The position numbers were made by a program, and so were the translations under genes. This document shows positions 1 to 9,540 of a stretch of DNA of 64,000 nt, piece after piece. The notes under the pieces were generated by a model, which was not told the DNA's origin, searched no databases, and was given only the letters and a program-made list of their open reading frames with translations. This DNA is from Dyadobacter sp. CY326 (GTDB taxonomy: Bacteria; Bacteroidota; Bacteroidia; Cytophagales; Spirosomataceae), in contig NZ_JAJUXI010000014.1 of the NCBI RefSeq assembly GCF_021390515.1, positions 1-64,000 on the forward strand, in the 5' to 3' direction. The stretch's first letter is position 1, and the number at the start of each line of letters is the position of its first letter.

Positions 1-1620
1 TTCAAGCATTAAGAATGTATCTTCAACAGGTCTAACGGTTGACTTTAACGGCGCAGGCGTTTCGAGCGTTACGTGGAGAATCAAACAAGGCGCTAGCACG
101 GTTGCAAATGGCAAAACAGGAACTTTGAGCTCAAACTCTGCTTCCATTACATTCTCCGCATTGGGCTCCGGCAATTATACATTGGAAATCGAAGGCGGAA
201 ACTGTACTTCTTCTGTCAGCACTTCTAACTTCTCAGTATCGCAGCCTAACTGTTCCAGCGGACCCGCAATTACGACCATCAAGAACATTTCCGGCACGAG
301 CCTGACAGTTGATTTCAATGGTTCGGGCATTCCTAACCTTACATGGCGCGTAAAACAAAATGGCAATGTTGTCAGAAACGGCAAAACGGGTAATCTTGGC
401 TCAAACTCTGCTACAATAACATTTGCAACTCTGGGCGCGGGCACTTATTCGCTGGAAATTGAAGGCGGTGATTGCGTTTCTTCGGTAAGCGCTTCCAACT
501 TTACAGTTAACCCAGGCACATGTCCTGGCGGACCAACGCTTGGGATGATCGCTAACATTTCGGTATCTGGTCTTCGCTTCCAATTTGACGGAAACGGTGT
601 TCCTAACATTACATGGAGAATCAAATCCGGTTCTGAGGTTGTCCGCAACGGAAAAACACCTGGCTTGACTTCTTCACTTGTTGACATTTCATTCGCTGCA
701 TTGAACGGTGGAAATTATACATTGGAAATTGAAGGCGGCGATTGCGTTTCTTCGGTAAGCTCCAAAACATTCTCGATCGGCTCAACCAACTGTGCTTCGG
801 GACCGACTATTTCAAGCATTAAGAATGTATCTTCAACAGGTCTAACGGTTGATTTTAACGGCGTAGGCGTTTCAAGCGTTACGTGGAGAATCAAACAAGG
901 CGCTAATACGGTTGCGAATGGCAAAACAGGAACTTTGAGCTCAAACTCTGCTTCCATTACATTCTCTGCATTGGGCTCCGGCAATTATACATTGGAAATC
1001 GAAGGCGGAAATTGTACTTCGTCTGTTAGCACATCTAACTTCTCAGTATCGCAGCCTAACTGTTCCAGCGGACCAGCAATCACGACCATCAAGAACATTT
1101 CCGGCACGAGCCTAACGGTTGATTTCAATGGTTCGGGCATTCCAAACCTTACATGGCGTGTAAAACAAAATGGCAATGTTGTCAGAAATGGCAAAACGGG
1201 TAATCTTGGTTCAAACTCTGCTACAATAACATTTGCAAGTCTGGGCGCAGGCACTTATTCGCTCGAAATTGAAGGCGGTGATTGCGTTTCTTCGGTAAGC
1301 GCTTCCAACTTTACAGTTAACCCAGGCACATGTCCTGGCGGACCAACGCTTGGAATGATCGCTAACATTTCGGCATCTGGTCTTCGCTTCCAATTTGACG
1401 GAAACGGTGTTCCTAACATTACATGGAGAATCAAATCGGGTTCCGAGGTTGTCCGCAATGGAAAAACCCCTGGCTTGACTTCTTCACTTGTTGACATTTC
1501 ATTCGCTACGTTGAACGGTGGAAATTATACATTGGAAATCGAAGGCGGCGATTGTGTTTCTTCGGTAAGCTCCAAAACATTCTCGATCGGCTCAACCAAC
1601 TGTGCTTCGGGACCGACTAT
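1..1620 (+). repeat. Two tandem copies of an 810-bp higher-order repeat (3 x 270 bp)
   Basis: Bases 1-810 and 811-1620 are almost identical, and a third copy begins at 1621 and matches until about 1770. Each 810-bp block holds three distinct 270-bp units (unit starts at 248, 518, 788, 1058, 1328, 1598). The three unit types differ clearly from each other, but equivalent units in successive blocks differ by only scattered, mostly silent changes. This indicates recent block duplication or gene conversion. Confidence 0.9.
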
Positions 1621-2695
1621 TTCAAGCATTAAGAATGTATCTTCAACAGGTCTAACGGTTGACTTTAACGGCGCAGGCGTTTCGAGCGTTACGTGGAGAA
1701 TCAAACAAGGCGCTAACACGGTTGCAAACGGCAAAACGGGAACTTTGAGCTCAAACTCTGCTTCCATTACATTTGCAGCGCTGGCAACAGGAAGTTATAC
1801 ATTGGAAATCGAAGGTGGCAGTTGCACTTCGTCTGTCAGCACTTCAAACTTCAATGTAACTTCAACAGACAGCCGTCCAGCATGTGCGTTCGGACCATTG
1901 TTGAAATCTATAACTGATCCAAAAGCGACCGAGCTCACGTTCAACTTCCACGGAGAGAATGTTGCCAGCATTGATTGGAAAATCCTTCAAGGCGCTACTG
2001 TGGTCCGTTCGGCGCGTGTTCAGTTAACGAGCGACCGTCCAACAATTACTTACGCGGCGCTTGCACCCGGGTCTTACACACTTGCAATTGAAGGAGGCGC
2101 CTGCAGATCTGAGGCGCAGACAATGAGCTTTCAGATCGGAGGAAGCGTGCTTCCAGTTCCTGTTGCGAGATTTGAGGCTGTTCCTGCAAATGAAGGCGTG
2201 GAGTTGGCATGGACTGCTCCTGAGCAACAAGATGGAAGTGGGTTTGAGGTGATCCGTCACAACGGCAACTTAAAAACATCCACCGTGATCGGTAACATTC
2301 CTTCTTCGGATCAGCTGATTGGCGAATATAGGTTTATTGATAAAACACCACTTTTCGGAGTCAATCACTATCAGCTGAATGTGGTCGATAAAAATGGCAC
2401 TTACTCAAAAAGTGAAATAGTTAAAGCCCGTTATGAGGTGATCGATAAGGTCATTGTTTCTCCTAACCCTGTTAAAGATGTCGTGAACATAGAGTTCTAT
2501 TCGAAAATCGCCGGGCAAGGAAAACTTGAAACATTCAATATCAGTGGTGTGAAAGTAAATGCGGTTCAGCCAACGATTACAGAGGGACTCAACAAAGTCT
2601 CGCTTAACGTAACTGGTTTAACGGACGGTCATTACTTCATTAAAGTTCATTACGGAGTTCAGGAAATGAACCTAAGATTCTTCAAATCCAAGTAA
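2..2695 (+). CDS. Repeat-rich T9SS-secreted surface protein (5' end outside window)
   Basis: The frame is open from the first base, so the true start lies upstream; about 897 residues are visible. They form units of 90 residues, each with an N/T-C-x-x-GP start, a central TWRIK/TWRVK strand and a closing LEIEGG(D/N)C, giving two cysteines per unit that could pair. The pattern suggests beta-sandwich (Ig/FN3-like) modules. A divergent unit follows (CAFGP, about 1880-2140), then an FN3-like segment and a C-terminal type A sorting domain starting at VSPNPVKD and ending NLRFFKSK. Such domains direct export through the type IX system and attachment at the cell surface. It is probably an adhesin or cell-surface structural protein; ligand unknown. 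A close paralogue follows directly downstream. Confidence 0.85.
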   Translation, partial: SSIKNVSSTGLTVDFNGAGVSSVTWRIKQGASTVANGKTGTLSSNSASITFSALGSGNYTLEIEGGNCTSSVSTSNFSVSQPNCSSGPAITTIKNISGTSLTVDFNGSGIPNLTWRVKQNGNVVRNGKTGNLGSNSATITFATLGAGTYSLEIEGGDCVSSVSASNFTVNPGTCPGGPTLGMIANISVSGLRFQFDGNGVPNITWRIKSGSEVVRNGKTPGLTSSLVDISFAALNGGNYTLEIEGGDCVSSVSSKTFSIGSTNCASGPTISSIKNVSSTGLTVDFNGVGVSSVTWRIKQGANTVANGKTGTLSSNSASITFSALGSGNYTLEIEGGNCTSSVSTSNFSVSQPNCSSGPAITTIKNISGTSLTVDFNGSGIPNLTWRVKQNGNVVRNGKTGNLGSNSATITFASLGAGTYSLEIEGGDCVSSVSASNFTVNPGTCPGGPTLGMIANISASGLRFQFDGNGVPNITWRIKSGSEVVRNGKTPGLTSSLVDISFATLNGGNYTLEIEGGDCVSSVSSKTFSIGSTNCASGPTISSIKNVSSTGLTVDFNGAGVSSVTWRIKQGANTVANGKTGTLSSNSASITFAALATGSYTLEIEGGSCTSSVSTSNFNVTSTDSRPACAFGPLLKSITDPKATELTFNFHGENVASIDWKILQGATVVRSARVQLTSDRPTITYAALAPGSYTLAIEGGACRSEAQTMSFQIGGSVLPVPVARFEAVPANEGVELAWTAPEQQDGSGFEVIRHNGNLKTSTVIGNIPSSDQLIGEYRFIDKTPLFGVNHYQLNVVDKNGTYSKSEIVKARYEVIDKVIVSPNPVKDVVNIEFYSKIAGQGKLETFNISGVKVNAVQPTITEGLNKVSLNVTGLTDGHYFIKVHYGVQEMNLRFFKSK

Positions 2696-2708
2696 GAATA
2701 AGGCATAC

Positions 2709-2748
2709 AATGGCTGTGACAGAAATGTCACAGCCATTTATTTTAATT
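2709..2748 (+). terminator. Rho-independent terminator
   Basis: A perfect 13-bp stem (2709-2721 with 2726-2738) closed by a GAAA loop lies 14 bases after the stop of the first surface protein and is followed by a T-rich stretch. Confidence 0.8.
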
Positions 2749-2773
2749 CTCAACTTTAACCTGATTTACATTG

Positions 2774-5700
2774 ATGAAATTTTTACAGAAGCTAGTGTAT
2801 GCGAGCGGGTTGCTGAGTCTTATGATGGCGGCAACCCCGGATGACGAGTTGCAGAAAAATCAGTTTGCCCTAGCAACGCAGGTTAACTGCGGGGGAAGAA
2901 CCTGGACTCACGACGAATTACTGGGCAATGTAGGCGGAAGACCGGTTTACACGATCATCCACGAAAACAGAATCTACATCAGATGGGACGGAAACCCGGA
3001 TCAAAGCCGCAAATCGCAGGCATTTGATAATACGGCCATCCTGTTGCACATGGACAACAACAGGTTCCCAAACGATGAAAATGGAAACCGGATTGTCAAT
3101 TCTTGCGTCAATTCGATTGATCCAAGCACAATGGGCAACAATTATCTTGGCGCCCAACAAGGAAACATGATCCCGTGTAACGGAAAACCCATCACGGACG
3201 GACTGCGACTAGGGACATATATCGGTGGTGATAATGTAAAAACGTTCCAATATGCGATTATTAAAGATGGTTTGCTGCGCGTGAATTTTCACCGTGAGAC
3301 GAACACTTACAGTCGCGATGCGATTTCAATGGGCTTGATTCGCCAGACCATAGAAGGTGAAAATGGAAGCTCGATGAATCCTAATATGGGGTTCACATTG
3401 AATTACAACGAGGTTTTGAGCTGCTTCTGGAATGAACTTCCGAAGAATCCTGACTCCGTTGTTGATCCTGAGCCAAACTGTCCTGGCGGTCCTACGCTGG
3501 AAACAATCAGCAATATTTCTCAAACAGCCCTTCGCTTTGCATTCACCGGAAACGGCGTCCCAAACATTGATTGGCGCATTAAATCAGGCGGCACAGTTGT
3601 TCGCAACGGCCGGACTGGAAATCTGGGTTCTACCAATGTTGACATTTCGTTCTCGACACTTTCTGCCGGAAACTATACATTGGAAATCGAAGGCGGTGAA
3701 TGTGCTTCTTCTGTCAGCTCGAAGTCATTTTCCGTTTCGCAACCTAACTGCGCAAATGGTCCGACAATTTCTAATGTTAGAAATGTTTCACCAACTGGCT
3801 TAACTGTTGACTTTAACGGATCTGGAATTCCAAATCTTACATGGCGTATAAAAGCGGGCGGCGCCGTTGTTGCAAATGGCAAAACAGGCAACCTGACTTC
3901 CAACTCAGCCAATATTTCATTTGGCATTCTTGCAGTTGGCGCATATGCTTTGGAAATTGAGGGCGGTGATTGCAGCTCTTCGGTGAGCACTTCAAATTTC
4001 AGCATCATTCCGGGCACTTGCCCTGGCGGACCTACATTGGGTGATATCACAAACATCACGCAAACTGGCTTACGTTTTCAATTTGATGGAAATGGTGTTC
4101 CTAATATCGTTTGGAGAGTGAAATCCGGCGGTTCGGTGATTCGTTCGGGAAACACCGGCGCATTGACTTCATCGCTTGTAAACATTTCGTTTGCTGCACT
4201 TCCAGGCGGCACTTACACGTTGGAAATTGAAGGTGGAGATTGTATTTCATCTGTTAGTTCCAAAACATTTGCAACCGCGCAAACCAATTGCCCCGGCGGA
4301 CCAACGATTTCTAACGTAAAGAATATCACTTCGACAAGCTTAACAGTCGATTTCAATGGCTCAGGCGTTTCGACATTGACATGGAGAATCAAACAAGGCG
4401 GCACAACAGTTGCTAACGGAACAACCGGAAATTTGGCGACAAATTCCGCTTCCATTACATTCGGCGCTTTGGCTGCTGGCGCTTATACGCTGGAAATCGA
4501 AGGCGGAAATTGCACATCAACCATAAGCACTTCCAATTTCAGCGTGTCTGCTGCAAACTGCCCGGGAGGCCCAACGCTGCTTGCCATTACAAACGTTACA
4601 GACTCTGGCTTACGCTTCCAATTCGACGGAAACGGTGTTCCAAACATCACTTGGAGAATCAAATCAGGCGGCACGGTTGTTCGTTCCGGCAAAACAGGCG
4701 CATTGACTTCGGCACTGGTTAACATTACATATCAGGCAATCGGGGCTGGAAGTTATACTTTGGAAATCGAAGGCGGCGACTGCGTATCGACGGTCAGCAC
4801 AAGAACATTCACAACTTCCCTGCCTAACTGCGCAAGCGGACCGACTGTTTCTAGCGTAACGAATGTTTCGCCGACAGGCTTGACAGTTGCTTTCAATGGC
4901 TCAGGCGTTTCAACATTAACGTGGAGAATCAAACAAGGCGGCACAACGGTTGCCAACGGAACAACAGGCAATTTGAGCGCAAACTCTGCTTCCATCACAT
5001 TCGGAACACTGGCTGTGGGCGCTTACACGCTTGAAATTGAGGGTGGAGATTGCGTTTCTACAATCAGTTCTGCAAACTTCAATGTGACGCCTCCAATCTG
5101 CGTTGGCGGACCAACAATCGCAACGATAACAAATGTGTCTACAACTGCTTTGACTTTGACAATCGTTGGAACCAATATTGCCAGCGTGACTTGGAGACTC
5201 AAAAAAGGCAACAACACAGTCGCCAGCGGTACAACAGGAGGCTTGATTGCGAACAGCGTGCAAATCACTTATCCTGAGCAGAATCTTGGCAAAAATTACA
5301 CGTTGGAAGTCGAAGGTGGCGATTGCGTATCGGGCGTTAGTTCACAAGATTTCGAAATCGCCTCAACTGACAGCCGCCTGCCATGTGCATTCGGTCCAAA
5401 CCTGAAATCGATTACTGATGCGAAGAGCACGGAACTTGTGTTCAATTTCCATGGTGAAAACGTTGCCAGCATTGATTGGAAAATCATGAAAGGGTCGAAC
5501 ATGATGCGTTCTGCGCGTGTAAACCTGCAAAGTGACCGTCCAAAAATCACTTATGCTGCGCTTGCTGACGGAGATTATACATTGGCGATTGAAGGCGGTT
5601 CCTGCAAATCTACGGAACAGACAATGGCGTTCAGAGTTGGTGCTCCACTTCCAATCCATATTTCAAGATTTGACGGAACGCCTGTCAATGATGGTGTGGA

Positions 5701-6193
5701 GTTGTCATGGAATGTTGCAGAGGAAAAAGACGGAAAAGGATTTGAAATCATCCGCTTCGATAACCAGATGAAAATTGGCTCCGTGATCGGTGCAATGCCA
5801 TTGTCGGATCAGAGACTGGGAGAATATAAATTCCTGGACGCGACGCCGCTTTTTGGCAACAATTATTATCAGTTGAAAATGATCGACGAAGACGGCTCAT
5901 TCCTGACAAGCAGGATCATCACCGTGCGTTATGATGCAATCAGCGAAACAGTTGTTGCTCCTAACCCGGTTCGCGATGTTGTGCATGTTGAATTCGTTTC
6001 GAAAACAGCTGGTAAAGCAAAAGTGGAAACTTACAGCATAACCGGTGTGAAAATGAACACGATCCAAACGAACATTCAGGCAGGAAAAAATAACATTCCG
6101 CTTAATGTAACCGGCCTGGGCGATGGACATTACTTCTTAAAAGTGTCCTACGGAGATCAGAAAATGAATTTGAGATTCTTTAAAACAAGGTGA
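2774..6193 (+). CDS. Repeat-rich T9SS-secreted surface protein, paralogue
   Basis: The protein has 1139 residues. The ATG at 2774 is preferred over the adjacent in-frame TTG at 2771. A signal peptide (MKFLQKLVYASGLLSLMMA) comes first, then a unique N-terminal region of about 210 residues without repeats, then seven exact 90-residue units (DNA 3476-5365), a divergent eighth unit (CAFGP), an FN3-like segment and a type A T9SS sorting domain (VAPNPVRD to the end). Domain order and C-terminus match the preceding gene, so the two arose by duplication. Unlike that gene, its units are well diverged from each other. The unique N-terminal region may carry the binding or enzymatic function; I do not recognise it. 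Confidence 0.9.
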   Translation: MKFLQKLVYASGLLSLMMAATPDDELQKNQFALATQVNCGGRTWTHDELLGNVGGRPVYTIIHENRIYIRWDGNPDQSRKSQAFDNTAILLHMDNNRFPNDENGNRIVNSCVNSIDPSTMGNNYLGAQQGNMIPCNGKPITDGLRLGTYIGGDNVKTFQYAIIKDGLLRVNFHRETNTYSRDAISMGLIRQTIEGENGSSMNPNMGFTLNYNEVLSCFWNELPKNPDSVVDPEPNCPGGPTLETISNISQTALRFAFTGNGVPNIDWRIKSGGTVVRNGRTGNLGSTNVDISFSTLSAGNYTLEIEGGECASSVSSKSFSVSQPNCANGPTISNVRNVSPTGLTVDFNGSGIPNLTWRIKAGGAVVANGKTGNLTSNSANISFGILAVGAYALEIEGGDCSSSVSTSNFSIIPGTCPGGPTLGDITNITQTGLRFQFDGNGVPNIVWRVKSGGSVIRSGNTGALTSSLVNISFAALPGGTYTLEIEGGDCISSVSSKTFATAQTNCPGGPTISNVKNITSTSLTVDFNGSGVSTLTWRIKQGGTTVANGTTGNLATNSASITFGALAAGAYTLEIEGGNCTSTISTSNFSVSAANCPGGPTLLAITNVTDSGLRFQFDGNGVPNITWRIKSGGTVVRSGKTGALTSALVNITYQAIGAGSYTLEIEGGDCVSTVSTRTFTTSLPNCASGPTVSSVTNVSPTGLTVAFNGSGVSTLTWRIKQGGTTVANGTTGNLSANSASITFGTLAVGAYTLEIEGGDCVSTISSANFNVTPPICVGGPTIATITNVSTTALTLTIVGTNIASVTWRLKKGNNTVASGTTGGLIANSVQITYPEQNLGKNYTLEVEGGDCVSGVSSQDFEIASTDSRLPCAFGPNLKSITDAKSTELVFNFHGENVASIDWKIMKGSNMMRSARVNLQSDRPKITYAALADGDYTLAIEGGSCKSTEQTMAFRVGAPLPIHISRFDGTPVNDGVELSWNVAEEKDGKGFEIIRFDNQMKIGSVIGAMPLSDQRLGEYKFLDATPLFGNNYYQLKMIDEDGSFLTSRIITVRYDAISETVVAPNPVRDVVHVEFVSKTAGKAKVETYSITGVKMNTIQTNIQAGKNNIPLNVTGLGDGHYFLKVSYGDQKMNLRFFKTR
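3476..5365 (+). repeat. Seven in-frame 270-bp coding repeats without indels
   Basis: Units start at 3476, 3746, 4016, 4286, 4556, 4826 and 5096, each exactly 270 bp long. They share the N-C-x-GGPT opening and the LEIEGG(D/N/E)C close but vary in between. The invariant length suggests strong structural constraint on the 90-residue module. Confidence 0.88.
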
Positions 6194-6205
6194 GATTGAG
6201 ATTTT

Positions 6206-6246
6206 AAAAAACGGCTGCGATACAATTTTCGCAGCCGTTTTTTTTA
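6206..6246 (+). terminator. Rho-independent terminator
   Basis: A 15-bp stem (6206-6220 pairing with bases from 6229) encloses an 8-base loop and ends in a run of T. It lies directly after the second surface protein. Confidence 0.85.
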
Positions 6247-6406
6247 TGCCTTTATTTCAACAGCTTTTCTAACACAAGCAGCAAGCATTGAAATCCTTAA
6301 CCAAAAATCTGCAAAAAACTTTCACGACCTTGTCCAGTTAGGCAAATGTCATTTGTAATGCAGATATAAATTTCAAATCATTCACTTTAACTTTTTTAAA
6401 AACATT

Positions 6407-6763
6407 ATGGAAGAATACATCATTCTCATGCGCCTTGACTTGCTTACAAAAGGAGCCCAGCCTTCACCTGAACAAATGCAGGAATACATGAAACAATATC
6501 ACGACTGGGTGAGCGGCATTGCGGCACAAAACAAGTTCAGTGGCGGCAAAGGCTTGTCAGTTGAAGGCAAAGTTCTGAAACCCAATGATGTGATTACAGA
6601 CGGGCCGTTTGTGGAGGTTAAAGAGTCAATTGCAGGTTTCATTATCATCAAAGCAGAAAACTTCGATGACGCTGTAACAATGGCCCAGGCCTGTCCAATT
6701 CTCAGGGGCGAAGGCAATAGTGTGGAAGTTCGTAAAATCATCTCTGTCCACGAATCGAATTAA
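6407..6763 (+). CDS. YCII-related (DGPF) domain protein
   Basis: This 118-residue protein has the YCII fold signature, including the DGPFVEVKE segment that gives the DGPF family its name, and a C-terminal half typical of these small cytoplasmic proteins. The next gene starts three bases after its stop and encodes an ECF sigma factor. The YCII-sigma pairing is the hallmark of the ECF42 group, in which the DGPF protein is thought to take part in signalling to, or the response of, the sigma factor. The exact role is unresolved in the family. Confidence 0.85.
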   Translation: MEEYIILMRLDLLTKGAQPSPEQMQEYMKQYHDWVSGIAAQNKFSGGKGLSVEGKVLKPNDVITDGPFVEVKESIAGFIIIKAENFDDAVTMAQACPILRGEGNSVEVRKIISVHESN

Positions 6764-6766
6764 GCA

Positions 6767-7987
6767 TTGGATCACGGAACAATCATCCCGCATTTATTCA
6801 GGACGGAATATCGAAAAATCGTGTCGGTGCTTTGCAGGCATTTTGGTTTCCGGGAAATGGAAGTTGCCGAGGACATTGCCAGTGAAACATTCCAGGTTGC
6901 GATGCAGGCCTGGGGCATTGAAGGCCTCCCGCCGAATCCGGTGGGATGGCTTTACAACACAGCCAAAAACAAGGCAAAAAATCACTTGCACCGGGATGCG
7001 ATTTTCAGGGAAAAAGTAATGCCTGCTTTGGAAGAAAATCCATTTTCATTAAATGATGAAATTGACCTTTCCCCCCAAAATATCAATGATAGCCAGCTGC
7101 AAATGATGTTTGCAGTTTGCCATCCGGCCATTTCGCGCGAATCTCAGATTGGCCTAGCCCTTCGGATTCTTTGCGGTTTTGGAATCGATGAAATTGCGAC
7201 GGCATTTGTAAGCAATAAAGTGACCATTAACAAGCGGCTGTTCAGGGCCAAGGAAAAACTGCGCGACGAAAATATCCGCATTGAACTGCCCGCTCCTTTG
7301 GAAATCGACCAGCGGCTGGATCAGGTCTTAATGACGATTTATTTGCTGTTTAATGAAGGTTATTATTCTGTAAGTCAAAACAAAACTTTGCGGAAAGACC
7401 TGTGCCTGGAAGCCATGCGCCTATGCTCCATGTTAATCGAAAATGAAGCGACCAACAAGCCGCGGGTGAATGCATTGCTGGCTTTAATGTGCTTCCACGC
7501 ATCGCGGTTTGACGCCCGCATCAGCAGCAGCGGAGCGGTCGTGTTGTATGAGGAGCAGGACGCAAATCTCTGGAATCTGGACCTGATCAGCAAAGGCGGT
7601 TATTTCCTAAAAATGGCCGCACAAGGCGAAACATTGTCAAAATATCACCTCGAAGCCGGCATAGCGGCTTGGCACACGCAACATCCGGACAGCATTGAAA
7701 AATGGAGCCAAATTTTAGCGCTTTATGACCAGCTGCTTGAAATCGAGTTTTCGCCTATTGCGGCACTAAACCGCACTTATGCGCTTGCCAAAACAAAGGG
7801 CGAACACATTGCCATTGCGGAAGCGGAAAAGCTGGATTTGCATGATAATCATTTTTTTCACGGATTGCTCGGCGAACTTTATGAGCACATTGATAAAGCA
7901 AAGTCGGTGCAGCATTTCTTGAACGCGCTTGACCTTGCGAAGACCAAGGCGGACAAGCAGGCGATCCGCAAAAGAATGGCGCGCTGA
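6767..7987 (+). CDS. ECF42-type RNA polymerase sigma factor with C-terminal extension
   Basis: The protein has 406 residues, twice the size of a minimal ECF sigma. Region 2 lies at about residues 5-75 (IPHLFRTEYRKIVSVL, DIASETFQVAM) and region 4 at about 105-160 (MMFAVCHPAISRESQIGLALR, then a helix-turn-helix). Residues 180-406 form a helical, TPR-like extension (YLLFNEGYYS, LNRTYALAKTKGE, FLNALDLAKTKAD) used by this group instead of a separate anti-sigma factor. The start is a TTG; no ATG lies near, and the spacing to the YCII gene supports translational coupling. Likely transcribed with it. Confidence 0.88.
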   Translation: MDHGTIIPHLFRTEYRKIVSVLCRHFGFREMEVAEDIASETFQVAMQAWGIEGLPPNPVGWLYNTAKNKAKNHLHRDAIFREKVMPALEENPFSLNDEIDLSPQNINDSQLQMMFAVCHPAISRESQIGLALRILCGFGIDEIATAFVSNKVTINKRLFRAKEKLRDENIRIELPAPLEIDQRLDQVLMTIYLLFNEGYYSVSQNKTLRKDLCLEAMRLCSMLIENEATNKPRVNALLALMCFHASRFDARISSSGAVVLYEEQDANLWNLDLISKGGYFLKMAAQGETLSKYHLEAGIAAWHTQHPDSIEKWSQILALYDQLLEIEFSPIAALNRTYALAKTKGEHIAIAEAEKLDLHDNHFFHGLLGELYEHIDKAKSVQHFLNALDLAKTKADKQAIRKRMAR

Positions 7988-8051
7988 ATTTTGGCACAAA
8001 GCACCCTCCTATTCGTCTTATTTGCACTGCATCGCGCTCTGATATGGTTGG

Positions 8052-8059
8052 TAAATTTG
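8052..8059 (+). promoter_or_regulatory. Candidate -7 element for the DoxX-like gene
   Basis: TAAATTTG matches the Bacteroidota -7 consensus TAnnTTTG, 38 bases before the ATG. No TTG lies at the expected distance upstream, so support is partial. Confidence 0.4.
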
Positions 8060-8096
8060 TATAAACAAAACAACCAAATCACCAAACGACAAGATC

Positions 8097-8480
8097 ATGA
8101 AAACGACCCGTATCATCTTCTGGATTGCCACAACCCTTATTTTCCTCTTCGAAGGCGTTATGCCAGCCCTCACTTCCCAGACTCAAATGGCGGTTGATGG
8201 CATCAGACACCTCGGTTATCCCGATTACTTTGGACCGATGATCACTGCATTTAAAGTGGCGGGAGCATTGGCCCTGATTTTACCAAAATTTCCGGCCAGA
8301 CTGAAAGAATGGGCTTATGCCGGCTTTGTGTTTGACTTCTTCTGCGCCAGCATTAGCGTAACTGTTGTAGATGGTTTTGGATTCGGATCAATATTCCCGT
8401 TGATCGTGCTTGCGGTGCTTATGGTGTCATACGTTAGTTATCACAAGCTGCTTGCGGCAGATCAGAGACACGCATATTAA
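8097..8480 (+). CDS. DoxX-like family membrane protein
   Basis: This 127-residue protein has four predicted membrane helices (about residues 5-22, 45-62, 72-92, 98-117). A conserved GxxxLILPKFPARLKEWAYAG region between helices 2 and 3 is typical of the DoxX_2-like family. These proteins sit in the cytoplasmic membrane and have been linked to thiosulfate or redox chemistry, but most members are uncharacterised. It lies alone, about 110 bases after the sigma factor, and could be a target of it; that is inference only. Confidence 0.72.
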   Translation: MKTTRIIFWIATTLIFLFEGVMPALTSQTQMAVDGIRHLGYPDYFGPMITAFKVAGALALILPKFPARLKEWAYAGFVFDFFCASISVTVVDGFGFGSIFPLIVLAVLMVSYVSYHKLLAADQRHAY

Positions 8481-8487
8481 ACGCGGT

Positions 8488-9507
8488 CTAGCGGATAATC
8501 TTTTTGACAATTTTCTTTGCCGTCGGAATCACACTGCGTCGGAAGTCCCGCAGACGATATTTCCGTTCTCTTAATCCTGCTGTAATCGAGGTTTTAAAGT
8601 CAAGCGCCGCATCCGTTTTATAATTGTCAATCAGATATTGCAAAGCATTTTTCTCACTCAAAACATAATTGTCCTGATTGGAATAAGCCATGATCCCCTG
8701 CCCGATCGGATTGAATGAGGAGTGCTTTGCATAATCTTCCAACACAAAATGCTTGAATTTATGCCCCTGGTTAACCATTTGGTGAAACCAGCCCGTCCCA
8801 AGATCAGCCGTAAATTCCCAGTTTCCGCCAAAGCAACCATTATCCCCAAACGGCAATGTGGTTTTTCGATATGCATCAATGTTAATCATGCACGCATATT
8901 CATTCAGCCTGCATTCGGGAAGCGGATGGATTCGGCCTGATCGCAGGATTTCCAGATCGCGCTTTTGGCGCGGCGTTTCATATTGCTCATGCACGGCAAT
9001 CGCTTCCTCTGCACTGGGAATGTATTTCATAAAAACCTGACCTCCACAAAGTTGCGCCTTATTCGCAGGGCAGGACCAGCATTGTCCTATCGAACCCGTG
9101 CCGGCCATTTCACCATCCGCTTCAAAAGTGGGAAGCATATCGCCGATCATATCGCGATGAAAAACCATGTCATTATGCATGATGAAAAGCCACTGCATTT
9201 TCGTGTGCTCCAAGGCATATTGATAAGGAACAGACCAGCGATAATCCGCATCGTTCTTCACGCGGTCGTAATCCAGAATTTCGAGATTGTAGAAAGATTT
9301 GGGATAATATAAATCAATGGGAATGATAGGCTGAATGGCTTTAATCACCTTGTAAACATCACCATAGTGCCCGAAAGGCTGCTTGTCCTCAACCGTGATG
9401 AAAATGGAATTAATGTATTGTCCACTGACTTTGAGCAAGGATAAAATGGATATGATGGTTTGGTATGGCTTACCGTAATAGATGACGTTGACATCAACTT
9501 TTTTCAT
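8488..9507 (-). CDS. Putative GT-A type glycosyltransferase
   Basis: The ATG at 9507 gives 339 residues (MKKVDVNVIYYGKPYQT). A TTG 36 bases upstream is in frame, but it overlaps a -7 promoter element, so I reject it. The N-terminal beta-alpha-beta segment (VNVIYYGKPYQTIISILSLL) and WLFIMHNDMVFH, resembling the DxD-type nucleotide-sugar site, suggest a family 2-like glycosyltransferase. The C-terminal part has conserved-looking cysteines (QCWSC) and a CFGGNWEFTADLGTGW segment. It is a stand-alone gene with no polysaccharide cluster nearby, so acceptor and sugar cannot be predicted. Confidence 0.65.
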   Translation of the reverse strand: MKKVDVNVIYYGKPYQTIISILSLLKVSGQYINSIFITVEDKQPFGHYGDVYKVIKAIQPIIPIDLYYPKSFYNLEILDYDRVKNDADYRWSVPYQYALEHTKMQWLFIMHNDMVFHRDMIGDMLPTFEADGEMAGTGSIGQCWSCPANKAQLCGGQVFMKYIPSAEEAIAVHEQYETPRQKRDLEILRSGRIHPLPECRLNEYACMINIDAYRKTTLPFGDNGCFGGNWEFTADLGTGWFHQMVNQGHKFKHFVLEDYAKHSSFNPIGQGIMAYSNQDNYVLSEKNALQYLIDNYKTDAALDFKTSITAGLRERKYRLRDFRRSVIPTAKKIVKKIIR

Positions 9508-9540
9508 GTGCGATTGACTAAATGATATTGTAACAGTTTT

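Noticed and set aside
2..130. Truncated or frameshifted gene at the left edge
   Set aside because: The frame is uninterrupted to base 2 and matches the repeat unit, so the cut is simply the window border.
1..1870. Regular repeats that could be mistaken for a CRISPR array
   Set aside because: The 270-bp units are open coding sequence in one frame with protein-level conservation; there are no short repeats with unique spacers.
3673..5268. Long open frames on the minus strand across the surface-protein repeats
   Set aside because: They recur with the 270-bp period, mirror the sense codons and have no start signals or family features.
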